A stretch of DNA of 62,954 bases, taken from Elusimicrobiota bacterium. Lineage in GTDB: Bacteria; Elusimicrobiota; Elusimicrobia; UBA1565; UBA9628. Each line of letters starts with the position of its first letter. Positions within the stretch are counted from its first letter, which is position 1. Below the pieces are notes generated by a model, which saw only the letters and a program-made list of their open reading frames with translations, was not told where the DNA came from and did not search any database. The stretch lies in contig JACRNU010000018.1 in the NCBI GenBank assembly GCA_016234805.1, forward strand, positions 1 through 62,954, given 5' to 3'. The translations under genes and the position numbers were made by a program. Shown here one piece after another: positions 8,219-16,142 of this stretch.

Positions 8219-8923
8219 ATGAGCTACAGGGTGCTGGCTATCGGCGGAGGGACCAACATGAGCGCGCTCCTCGGGGGGTGCGCCTCGGAGGGGAACTACA
8301 TCCTCGACATCGTGGAGACCGGGACCGAGGGCTTGAGGCGCATCACGGAGCACACGCCGGACCTGGCGCTCGTGGACATCGACCTTCCCGACATCGAGGG
8401 CCTGGCCTGGCTGAAGGTGCTCCGGCAGACGGATTCGGGCAGGGGCCTGCCGGTCATCGTGGCCAGCCGGCGCAAGACGGATGATGAGGTCTCCGAGGCC
8501 TTCTCCTGGGGCGTCGACGACTTCGTGCAGAAGGACTGCGACCCGGCCGAGCTCGTGGCGCGCGTGCGCACGGTCCTGCGCCGGCGCTTCGAGCGCGAAG
8601 AGCGCGCCGGGGCGTCGCTGTCCCTCGGCGACGTCGCCTTGGACCCGGGCCGGCACCGTTGCTCGGTGCGGGGAACGAAGGTCTCCCTTCGCCCCCGCGA
8701 GTTCGAGCTGCTCGAGGTCCTGATGCGCAAGGCCGGCAGGGTCCTCAACCGCGCGTATCTCCTGGAGACGGTCTGGGGCATGACGAGCGACGCGGACACC
8801 CGCGCCATCGATGTCACGGTCAGCCGCCTGCGCCGGGCCCTGGGCTCCCGCGCGGGCAGCTGGGTCGAGACCGTGGAGCGTTACGGCTACAGGTTCCGCG
8901 ACCCGGAGGAGACCGTGCGATGA
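8219..8923 (+). CDS. OmpR/PhoB-type response regulator with degenerate receiver
   Basis: 234 residues: receiver domain (1-120) followed by a winged-helix DNA-binding domain (about 135-230) with the typical LRPREFELLEVLMRKAGRVLNR start and the ETVERYGYRF end. Asp53 (ALVDIDLPDIEG) and Lys105 (FVQKD) are present. The Mg-binding acidic pair expected at positions 8-10 is replaced by Gly (AIGGGTN), so normal phosphorylation is doubtful and the protein may be controlled another way. I chose the ATG at 8219 because it gives the canonical start of a receiver domain; a TTG 72 nt upstream would add an unlikely tail and precede the promoter. The stop overlaps the next start as ATGA. Confidence 0.9.
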   Translation: MSYRVLAIGGGTNMSALLGGCASEGNYILDIVETGTEGLRRITEHTPDLALVDIDLPDIEGLAWLKVLRQTDSGRGLPVIVASRRKTDDEVSEAFSWGVDDFVQKDCDPAELVARVRTVLRRRFEREERAGASLSLGDVALDPGRHRCSVRGTKVSLRPREFELLEVLMRKAGRVLNRAYLLETVWGMTSDADTRAIDVTVSRLRRALGSRAGSWVETVERYGYRFRDPEETVR

Positions 8924-10533
8924 CGCCCCCGACCGAGGACCGCGCCGTCTTGGGCGTCGTCCGAGATTTCCTCGCTGCCCTGCGCGAGGCCGTGAGGAAT
9001 GCCCCGGGCCCCGCGGACCGTTCCGCTCGCGGGGGAAGGTCCATCAAAGAGCTCTACGCGAGGACCCTCCTATCGGAGAGCGCGCTCCGCGACCTCGAAT
9101 CCAGGACCGCTGTCCTGGACGCCGAGGAACGGCGCGCCTTCTTCGAGCTCGAAGGCCTGGCCGAGACCTGGCGGGCCCTGGGCTCGGGAGGCGGCGGTCC
9201 AGAGGCGCCGGGCGGCGCTGTCGCGCTGGTGGGAGGCATCGGCGAGCCTGATTTCTCGGCGCTCGTGGCCAGGACCGAGGCCGCGGCCGGGCTCTGGACG
9301 AGGATCGCGGAGAGGGAGCGCAAGGGCTTGCGCCTGTTCCTGCGCGTCTCGGGAGCCTGGCGCTGGGCCGTCGCTACCCTGCTCGAGCGGTGCGCGGGGC
9401 CCGGCTGCGGTCCCGGCCCCGCGGCCCTGACGGGCCTGCGCGGCCGCCTGCTGGAGCTCGAGTCCCGGCGGCAGGCGCTCCTCGGCCGAATGGGGGGGAT
9501 TCTGGCCGCTGGGTTCGGCGGGGACACGGAGCCCATGGGCCGCCGCGCCGCGGCCATCGCGGCCGTGCTCGACGCTTTGCGCGGCCGGGTGACCGAGCTT
9601 GAGAACGAGGTGGAGACCTGGCGCGGCCGCGCCGCGGCCGGGGAGACCGAGGCCGTCGAGCGGATGCCGGTCGTGAAGGCCCAGCTGGAGACCGCCTGGA
9701 GGGAGGCCGAAGGCCTCTCGGGCCAGGTCCAGCGGCTGCGAGTCGAGTCCAGCCGCCTGCGGGCCAGGCTCGATGAGGAGATCTCCGCTCACGCCGCGAC
9801 CAGGCTGGCCATGAGTGAGTTCCGGGCGAGGGAGGCCCGGCTGACCGCCTCTCTTGGAGAATCGCGCCTGCGGGAAGACGGGCTTGCCGGCCGGGTCAAC
9901 GAGCTTGAGGCCGCCCTCAACGAGTCCCGTCTCGGGCAGGAGGCTCGGGCCGAGGTCGAGGCTGAGGATGCGCGGCTCAAAGATGAACTCTCGGCGATCC
10001 GCGCGGAGAAGGAGCGGGCTGACCATGAGCGGGCGGAGTTGTCCGACGCGGTCGGACTTCTCCAGGACGCGCTCGAGGCCAGGACCGCCCTCCTCGCGGA
10101 GGCCCAAGCCGCGCGCCAAGCCATGGAAACGGCTGGGTCCGGGGCCGGTCTAAGGGTTCAGGCCCTGGAGGAGGAAGTCCGTTCCCTGCACGCGGCCGCC
10201 ATGGAGGCGGCCATGGCGTCGGGGGCCGAGATGAAGGCTCTTCAGGTCGAGGTCGGGTCCCTTGTCCACGTGCTGGAATCCGAGAAAGCCCGGTCCACCT
10301 CCCTGGCCCTGGCCCTGGAAGCCGAGAGGGCCAAGTTTGCCGCTCTCTCCCGCGCTCTGGAAGCCGAGAAAGCCAAACCGACCGTCCTTTCCAAGGAAAT
10401 CGAATCAACGAGCTCCGCTGACGCGGCGTCGCGGCAGAACGAGGGCCTGCGCGGCGAGCTCGCCAAGGCGCAGGTCCGGCTGGCGCGGCTCTCTCAGGAG
10501 CTGGAAAGCCGCTTCGGCTCTCTTCCCTCCTGA
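8920..10533 (+). CDS. Coiled-coil protein coupled to the OmpR-type regulator
   Basis: 537 residues starting at the ATG overlapping the regulator stop. Residues 1-230 form a mixed helical region with Gly/Ala-rich turns. From about 230 to the end the sequence is a continuous coiled coil (for example LRVESSRLRARLDEE and LEAERAKFAALSRALEAEKAK), with an internal near-repeat around 450-490 in which LALEAERAK, RALEAEKAK and similar units recur. No signal peptide or membrane span is seen. The strict coupling to a DNA-binding regulator suggests the two work together, perhaps with this protein replacing phosphorylation as the regulator's control input, which is inference. No named family recognised. 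Confidence 0.8.
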   Translation: MTPPTEDRAVLGVVRDFLAALREAVRNAPGPADRSARGGRSIKELYARTLLSESALRDLESRTAVLDAEERRAFFELEGLAETWRALGSGGGGPEAPGGAVALVGGIGEPDFSALVARTEAAAGLWTRIAERERKGLRLFLRVSGAWRWAVATLLERCAGPGCGPGPAALTGLRGRLLELESRRQALLGRMGGILAAGFGGDTEPMGRRAAAIAAVLDALRGRVTELENEVETWRGRAAAGETEAVERMPVVKAQLETAWREAEGLSGQVQRLRVESSRLRARLDEEISAHAATRLAMSEFRAREARLTASLGESRLREDGLAGRVNELEAALNESRLGQEARAEVEAEDARLKDELSAIRAEKERADHERAELSDAVGLLQDALEARTALLAEAQAARQAMETAGSGAGLRVQALEEEVRSLHAAAMEAAMASGAEMKALQVEVGSLVHVLESEKARSTSLALALEAERAKFAALSRALEAEKAKPTVLSKEIESTSSADAASRQNEGLRGELAKAQVRLARLSQELESRFGSLPS

Positions 10534-10593
10534 CCCCCGGGTCGTCCGGGGCGTTTCCCGTCGAGAATCCGCCCACGGGGGCGGTGCTTTTTG

Positions 10594-10599
10594 TATAAT
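10594..10599 (+). promoter_or_regulatory. Perfect -10 box 7 nt before the speA start codon
   Basis: TATAAT at 10594-10599, ATG at 10607. No Shine-Dalgarno fits between them, so transcription probably begins at the ATG. No good -35 at 16-18 nt spacing. Confidence 0.6.
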
Positions 10600-10606
10600 C
10601 TCCTTC

Positions 10607-12583
10607 ATGGCAAAGACCTCGTGGACGATCGAAGACTCGGCGGCTACCTACAACCTCAAGGGCTGGGGGCTCAAGCATTTCGGGATCAACGAGGACGGCA
10701 ATCTCGTGGTCTACCCGCGGCGCACCCCGGACCGGACCATCGACATCAAGCGGGTCGTCGACGACGTGGTGAGCCGCGGCATCAAGCTGCCCGTGCTCGT
10801 GCGCTTCCAGGACGTGCTGCGCCACCGGGTCGAGCAGCTCAACCGCGCTTTCGCCGAGGCCATTTCGGAGTTCAAGTACGGCGCGCGCTACATGGGCGTC
10901 TACCCCATCAAGGTCAACCAGCTGCGCGAGGTGGTCGAGGAGATCCTTGACGCGGGAGAGCCCTTCCAGTACGGGCTCGAGGCCGGCAGCAAGGGCGAGC
11001 TCATGGCGGTCATAGCCATGAACGGGGCGGAGAACCTCACGGTGGTCAACGGCTACAAGGACGAATCGGTCATGCGCCTGGCGGCCGTGGGCCTCAAGAT
11101 GGGCAAGAAGGTCATCGTGGTGGTCGAGAAGCTTAACGAGCTCGCGGCCCTCGTCAAGACCTGCAAGGAGATGGGCGTGCGGCCCCTCATCGGCCTGCGC
11201 TGCCGCCTCCAGACCCAGGGCAGCGGCAAGTGGCGCGGCTCCACCGGCGACGCGGCCAAGTTCGGCCTGACCACGCCGGACATCCTGCGCGCGGTCCAGG
11301 ACATCAAGTCCGAGGGGCTCTGCGACTGCGTCAAGCTCCTGCACTTCCACATCGGCTCCCAGATCACGGACATCCAGGCGGTCAAGGACGCGGTGAAGGA
11401 AGGCGCCCGCATGTACGCGAAGCTGCGCAAGATGGGCCTGGCCCTCGAGTACGTGGACTGCGGCGGAGGCTTGGGCGTGGACTACGACGGCACCCACACG
11501 ACAGGCCTGCACTCCATGAACTACACCCTGCGCGAGTACGTCAGCGGCGTGGTCTACACCATGCACGAGGTCTGCAAGCAGGAGAAAGTCCCGGAGCCCA
11601 ACATCGTGACCGAGTCCGGCCGGAGCATCGTGGCCCATCACTCGCTCCTGGTCGTCAACGTCTTCGGGTCCATCGAGGCGGGCTCGAGCGCCGTGGGGAT
11701 CGAGCCCGTGGCCGACGAGCACGAGGTCGTGCGCGAGATGCGCGACACCCTCGAGGGTCTCAGCCCCAGGAACATCGAAGAGGCCTACCACGACGCCCAG
11801 CAGCGCCGCGAGGAGGCTTATTCCATGTTCAAGCTCGGGTACCTGAGCATGGAGGAGCGCGCCAAGGTCGAGTCCATCTATTGGCGGACCTGCCTCGAGA
11901 TCCAGCGCCTGCTCCCCAGGGCCAAGTTCGTCTCGGACGAGCTCGCTGAGATGACGAAGTCCCTGACGGACCAGTACCTGTGCAACTTCTCGCTCTTCCA
12001 GTCCGTGCCGGACGCCTGGGCCATCGGCCAGGTCTTCCCGGTCATGCCGCTCCACCGGCTCACGGAGGAGCCCACTAGGCCCGCGACCCTGGTGGACATC
12101 ACCTGCGACTCCGACGGCAAGATCTCGCAGTATGTCGGCAAGCGCAACGTGAGCTCGAGCATCCAGATGCACCCCTTGAATGAGGACCCCTACTACCTGG
12201 CCGTCTTCCTCGTGGGAGCCTACCAGGCCAGCATGGGCGACATCCACAACCTCTTCGGCCGGGTCAACGAGGTCCATGTGTTCGAGGACGCGGAGGAGCC
12301 GGGCGGCTACTATGTGGAAGAGGTCATCCACGGCCAGACCGTGCGGGACGTGCTCGCCTCCATCCAGTACAGCGAGTTCGAGCTCGCCCGGATGGTGAAG
12401 TCCGCCATCGACGTGCAGGTCAAGGCCGGCAACCTCAAGCCCCGCGAGGGCGTGGACCTCCTCAATCAGTACGAGGCCGTGATGCAGGAGTACACCTACA
12501 TCGACCACGAGGTCTCCACCAAGCCCGAGCCCGCGGCCCATGCCAAAGCGCACCCCCCGGTCCCGGCAGCCCACGCGGTCTGA
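10607..12583 (+). CDS. speA: Biosynthetic arginine decarboxylase
   Basis: 658 residues, the normal length for SpeA. The enzyme decarboxylates arginine to agmatine for polyamine synthesis, using pyridoxal phosphate in the cytoplasm. The PLP lysine motif is YMGVYPIKVNQ (about residue 103), and the alanine-racemase-fold barrel carries VKLLHFHIGSQ and ECGG-like DCGGGLGVDYDGT. The C-terminal beta domain has DITCDSDGKI and a Tyr/Gly-rich end (LFLVGAYQ-type VFLVGAYQASMGDIHNLFG). The start at 10607 follows a TATAAT by 7 nt and matches known SpeA N-termini (WTIEDSAATYNLKGW). The last 44 nt overlap the next gene. No agmatinase or agmatine deiminase is in the window. Confidence 0.97.
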   Translation: MAKTSWTIEDSAATYNLKGWGLKHFGINEDGNLVVYPRRTPDRTIDIKRVVDDVVSRGIKLPVLVRFQDVLRHRVEQLNRAFAEAISEFKYGARYMGVYPIKVNQLREVVEEILDAGEPFQYGLEAGSKGELMAVIAMNGAENLTVVNGYKDESVMRLAAVGLKMGKKVIVVVEKLNELAALVKTCKEMGVRPLIGLRCRLQTQGSGKWRGSTGDAAKFGLTTPDILRAVQDIKSEGLCDCVKLLHFHIGSQITDIQAVKDAVKEGARMYAKLRKMGLALEYVDCGGGLGVDYDGTHTTGLHSMNYTLREYVSGVVYTMHEVCKQEKVPEPNIVTESGRSIVAHHSLLVVNVFGSIEAGSSAVGIEPVADEHEVVREMRDTLEGLSPRNIEEAYHDAQQRREEAYSMFKLGYLSMEERAKVESIYWRTCLEIQRLLPRAKFVSDELAEMTKSLTDQYLCNFSLFQSVPDAWAIGQVFPVMPLHRLTEEPTRPATLVDITCDSDGKISQYVGKRNVSSSIQMHPLNEDPYYLAVFLVGAYQASMGDIHNLFGRVNEVHVFEDAEEPGGYYVEEVIHGQTVRDVLASIQYSEFELARMVKSAIDVQVKAGNLKPREGVDLLNQYEAVMQEYTYIDHEVSTKPEPAAHAKAHPPVPAAHAV

Positions 12584-13178
12584 CCTGCCCCAAGGGGGGC
12601 GGGCGCGGGGTATTGCCGGGATACTTTTCGACCTCGACGGCGTGCTCGTGGACACCTACGCCGTGTGGCAGAGCCTCGTAGCCGACGTGGCCGCGCGCCT
12701 GGGCTATTCCCCTCCCACCTCGTCCCAGTTCCGCTCCTCTTGGGGCCAGGGCATCGAGGACGATGTCCGGACCTTCTTCACCCGCCACACCGTGGCCCAG
12801 GTCCGGGCCGCCTACGAGGAGCACTACGCGAGCCACCTGGGCAGGGTCAGGGTGATGGAGGGGGCGAGGACGGCTCTCAAGTCCCTGCCCCAGCCCAAGG
12901 CCGTGGTGTCCAACACCCCGCACCGGCTCATCGAGCTCACCCTGCGGCTTGCAGGTCTGGACCGGCATTTCCAGGCCGTGCTCGGCCCGGACGATGTGGG
13001 AGCCTCCAAGCCCGCCCCGGACATGCTCTTCGAAGCGTGCCGCAGGCTGGCTGTGCGCCCGCGCGACGCCATGATGGTCGGGGACTCGGACTACGACGAG
13101 AAGGCTGCTGCCGCGGCAAAGATCCCGTTCATCAGGTTCACGGGCTTCCCCTTGCCGGGGCTCGATCAGCCGAGGTAG
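12540..13178 (+). CDS. HAD-superfamily phosphatase (phosphoglycolate-phosphatase-like)
   Basis: 212 residues. Motif I is FDLDGVLVDT (about 30-39) with the nucleophile and acid Asp pair. Motif II is VVSNTPH, motif III is ASKPAPD, and motif IV is VGDSDYDEKAA. An alpha-helical cap sits between motifs I and II. This arrangement fits subfamily IA phosphatases such as Gph; the exact substrate cannot be read from the sequence. The ATG overlaps the end of speA by 44 nt, which is long. A later start inside the conserved FDLDG region is not available, so either this ATG or a rare start codon is used. It converges with era, overlapping it by 13 nt. Confidence 0.85.
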   Translation: MPKRTPRSRQPTRSDLPQGGRARGIAGILFDLDGVLVDTYAVWQSLVADVAARLGYSPPTSSQFRSSWGQGIEDDVRTFFTRHTVAQVRAAYEEHYASHLGRVRVMEGARTALKSLPQPKAVVSNTPHRLIELTLRLAGLDRHFQAVLGPDDVGASKPAPDMLFEACRRLAVRPRDAMMVGDSDYDEKAAAAAKIPFIRFTGFPLPGLDQPR

Positions 13179-14092
13179 CCGAATTCCTTCAGCGAGCGAG
13201 GATCCTTGCGCCAGTCCTTGCGGACCTTGATGGTGATTTCGAGCCGGACCTTGCGTCCGAGGAACGCCTCGGCCGAGTTGGCCGAGCGCTCGCGGAGCTC
13301 GCGGATCATCCTGCCCGCCTTGCCTATGAGGATGCCCTTCTGGGAGTCGCGCTCCACGAAGACCGTGGCCATGATCTCGTCCGGCCTGCCCTTGGCCTCG
13401 CGGAACTGCTCGATCTGCACGGCGCAGGCGTGGGGGACTTCCTCCTCGAAGAGCTCGAAGATCTTCTCCCGGATGATCTCCGAGACGAAGAACCTCTCGT
13501 AGCGGTCCGAGAGCTGCCCCCGTTCATAGTAAGGCTCGCCTTCGGGCAGGAGGCCCTTGATGGTCTCGAGAAGGGCCGGGACGCCCGTGCCCTTCAGGGC
13601 GGAGATCCTCACGACCGCCTTCGGCGAAAGGGCCGCGGTCCAGGCAGCCTCGACCTCGTCGAGACCCAAGGGCTTCTGGTCGGCCTTGTTCACGGCCACG
13701 ATCAGCGGGATGTCCGGGCTCTTCAAGGCCGAGAGCTCGGAGACGAACTCCGGGTCCGGGGCCTGGGGCTCGGCCAGGAGCACGACCGCGTCCGCGTCCG
13801 AGCGCAGCGCGCCCCGCGCGATCCTCAGCAGGGTCTGGCGCAGGTCGTCCTTGGGGCCCACGAGGAGACCGGGCGTGTCGAGGAAGCAGATCTGGAAGTC
13901 AGGGCCGTTCAAGATGCCGAGGATCTTGTGCCGGGTGGTCTGGGGCTTGGCCGAGACGATGGAGAGCTTGGACCCGAGGAGCGCGTTGAGCAGGGTGGAC
14001 TTGCCCGCGTTGGGCCTGCCCGCGAGCACGACGAAGCCTGAGCGGAAGCCCGTCTTCGGCCGGGGCGCTTCTTCGGCGGGGTTGGTGTCCAT
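13166..14092 (-). CDS. era: GTPase Era, 16S rRNA/30S assembly factor
   Basis: 308 residues, standard length. G1 GRPNAGKS, G2 with TTRHKILG, G3 DTPG and G4 NKAD are all present, followed by the C-terminal KH domain ([23 protein letters not shown], key GxxG as GKAG) and the family end ([13 protein letters not shown]). Era binds the 3' end of 16S rRNA and is usually essential. The ATG is preceded 11 nt upstream by TCTAAT, a possible -10 box, so the leader would be very short. Convergent with the HAD gene. Confidence 0.97.
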   Translation of the reverse strand: MDTNPAEEAPRPKTGFRSGFVVLAGRPNAGKSTLLNALLGSKLSIVSAKPQTTRHKILGILNGPDFQICFLDTPGLLVGPKDDLRQTLLRIARGALRSDADAVVLLAEPQAPDPEFVSELSALKSPDIPLIVAVNKADQKPLGLDEVEAAWTAALSPKAVVRISALKGTGVPALLETIKGLLPEGEPYYERGQLSDRYERFFVSEIIREKIFELFEEEVPHACAVQIEQFREAKGRPDEIMATVFVERDSQKGILIGKAGRMIRELRERSANSAEAFLGRKVRLEITIKVRKDWRKDPRSLKEFGYLG

Positions 14093-14223
14093 GGGCTGCA
14101 GGGATTAGACCATTTTTGAGTCGCGTCCGATGGTGTCCTCGTCCCGGGGCGCTGACGCGTCTTGCCGAAGCAGGGGTATTTTTGAGAGAATGTCGTCAAT
14201 CTCCCATCGACGGAGGACCAAGC

Positions 14224-14967
14224 ATGTTCCAAAGCACGTCGTCCATCCTCATCATCCTTGTCGTGGCCGCTCTTATGTCGGTCAAGCTGGTCAACGAGTA
14301 CGACCGAGTGGTCGTCTTCGTGCTGGGCCGGCTCTGGAAGGTGTGCGGCCCGGGCCCCATCATCGTGGTCCCAGGCATCATGCGCGGCCAGTCGGTGAGC
14401 CTGCGGACGGTCGTCCTCGACGTGCCCCCGCAGGACGTCATCACCAAGGACAACGTCTCCATCAAGGTCAACGCCGTGGTCTACTTGAGGGTCGTCGACG
14501 CGCAGAAGGCGGTCATCCAGGTCGAGAACTACCTCTACGCCACGAGCCAGTGGGCGCAGACGACCCTGCGCTCCATCCTCGGCAAGTCCGAGGTCGACGA
14601 GATCCTGGCGCACCGCGACAAGATCAACGCCGAGCTCCAGCAGATACTCGACGCCCACACTGAGCCCTGGGGCGTGAAGGTCTCCAACGTGGAGATCAAG
14701 AACGTGGACTTCGCGCCCGAGATGCTGCGCGCCATGGCCCGGCAGGCCGAGGCCGAGCGCGAGCGCCGCGCCAAGGTCATCCACGCGGAAGGAGAGCTCC
14801 AGGCCTCCGAAAAGCTCGGGCAGGCGGCCGAGGTCCTTTCGGCCAACCCGGCCTCCATCCAGCTGCGCTACCTTCAGACGCTCTCCGAGGTCGCGATCGA
14901 CAAGAACTCCACCATCGTCTTCCCCGTTCCGGTGGACGTGATCTCGATGTTCGTCAAGAAGAATTGA
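14224..14967 (+). CDS. SPFH/stomatin-like membrane protein
   Basis: 247 residues. A single N-terminal hydrophobic span ([11 protein letters not shown]) is followed by an SPFH domain: [38 protein letters not shown] and the [17 protein letters not shown] stretch. A charged helical region then contains [17 protein letters not shown]. This is the stomatin/slipin subgroup, whose members form oligomers and membrane microdomains. The usual NfeD partner is not next to it. The ATG has a good Shine-Dalgarno (GGAGG, 7 nt away). Its stop overlaps the start of the following gene as TTGA. Confidence 0.9.
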   Translation: MFQSTSSILIILVVAALMSVKLVNEYDRVVVFVLGRLWKVCGPGPIIVVPGIMRGQSVSLRTVVLDVPPQDVITKDNVSIKVNAVVYLRVVDAQKAVIQVENYLYATSQWAQTTLRSILGKSEVDEILAHRDKINAELQQILDAHTEPWGVKVSNVEIKNVDFAPEMLRAMARQAEAERERRAKVIHAEGELQASEKLGQAAEVLSANPASIQLRYLQTLSEVAIDKNSTIVFPVPVDVISMFVKKN

Positions 14968-16142
14968 AGCGGGTCGGGCTGTACGTCCACGTCCCGTTCT
15001 GCTCGGGCAAGTGCGGCTACTGCGACTTCGTCTCAGGGTCCGGGCGGGGCGCTGAGGCCGGGCGCTACCTGGGCGCGATCGAGGCCGAGGCGCGGTTGCG
15101 GCCGGGGTTTGAGCCGCAGACGCTCTACATCGGGGGCGGCACTCCCACGGAGCTCTCGGCGTCTGAGCTGGCCGGGCTCTTGGCCATCGTCCGGCGGTCT
15201 TTTCCGACCGCCGGGATCCAGGAGTGCACGGTGGAGGCCAATCCCGAGAGCCTCTCTCCGGAGAAGCTCGCGGTTCTTGAGGAAGGCGGGGTCACCCGCC
15301 TGAGCCTGGGGCTCCAGACCACGGACGACCGCCTGCTCAAGCGCATCGGCAGGAGGCACCTTTTCGCGGACTTCGCGAGGGCTTTCTGGCTCGCCCGGGA
15401 GGCGCGGTTGGATGTGAGCGTGGACCTCATGTTCGGCCTGCCTGGCCAGACCCTTGAAGGGTTCAGGGCGAGCCTCGATGCCGTGCTCGCTCTCGAGCCC
15501 GAGCATCTTTCGGTCTACGGCCTCGACGTGCACGAGGACACGCCGTTCGGCCGGGAAGGGGTCTCCCAGGACGAGGACCTCGGCCGGAGCATGTTCGAGC
15601 TCGTCATCAGGCGGGCCAAGGCCGCCGGCTATCACCACTACGAGATATCCAACTTCGCCCTGCCCGGACACGAGAGCCTGCACAACCAGATCTATTGGAA
15701 TAACGGGGAGTACCTCGGCTTGGGCGCGGCGGCCGTCTCCTGCCTGGGAGGAGAGAGGTCCTCCAACGCCCCGGGTCTCGAGGACTACTGCTCCGAGGCG
15801 CTTGCCGGGCGCAGGCCCGTGGTCCACGCGGAAAGGCTCTCGGGCAAGGAGAAGCTCGGCGAGACGCTCATGCTGGGCCTGAGGCTCCTCGACGGCGTGG
15901 AGCTCCCGGCCGAAGCCGAGGCCGCTTTCACGGGAGAGCTGGCTTCGCTCCTTCACCGCGGCCTCATCCTCCGGGAGGGCTTGCGGGTGAGGCTCTCTTC
16001 CGAGGGGCTGTTCTTCGCCAATGTCGTGGCGTCGGAATTCGTCGCTCCGTTCGCGGTCCAGCCCGGAGGGCGAGCGCCCTGGACGCCCTCTAGAATGGCG
16101 TTGGCGGACATGGGCGCGACCGCAGGGAGGGTGTCCGCGTGA
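14964..16142 (+). CDS. hemW: Radical SAM heme chaperone / coproporphyrinogen oxidase-like HemW
   Basis: 392 residues from a TTG overlapping the upstream stop. The radical SAM motif CSGKCGYC sits at residues 13-20, followed by the SAM-binding IGGGTPTEL and VEANPESL motifs. The HemW-type features [26 protein letters not shown] and the YEISNFA / [13 protein letters not shown] region are present, as is a C-terminal winged-helix part. The YCD signature and the lack of the fourth HemN cysteine favour HemW (heme chaperone) over HemN. No heme biosynthesis genes are nearby. TTG is the only start that keeps the conserved N-terminus, and the gene has no independent ribosome binding site, so coupling is likely. 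Confidence 0.92.
   Translation: MKRVGLYVHVPFCSGKCGYCDFVSGSGRGAEAGRYLGAIEAEARLRPGFEPQTLYIGGGTPTELSASELAGLLAIVRRSFPTAGIQECTVEANPESLSPEKLAVLEEGGVTRLSLGLQTTDDRLLKRIGRRHLFADFARAFWLAREARLDVSVDLMFGLPGQTLEGFRASLDAVLALEPEHLSVYGLDVHEDTPFGREGVSQDEDLGRSMFELVIRRAKAAGYHHYEISNFALPGHESLHNQIYWNNGEYLGLGAAAVSCLGGERSSNAPGLEDYCSEALAGRRPVVHAERLSGKEKLGETLMLGLRLLDGVELPAEAEAAFTGELASLLHRGLILREGLRVRLSSEGLFFANVVASEFVAPFAVQPGGRAPWTPSRMALADMGATAGRVSA

Noticed and set aside
9977-12655. A leftward frame of 892 codons opposite speA
   Set aside because: Shadow frame; the speA motifs on the plus strand are complete.
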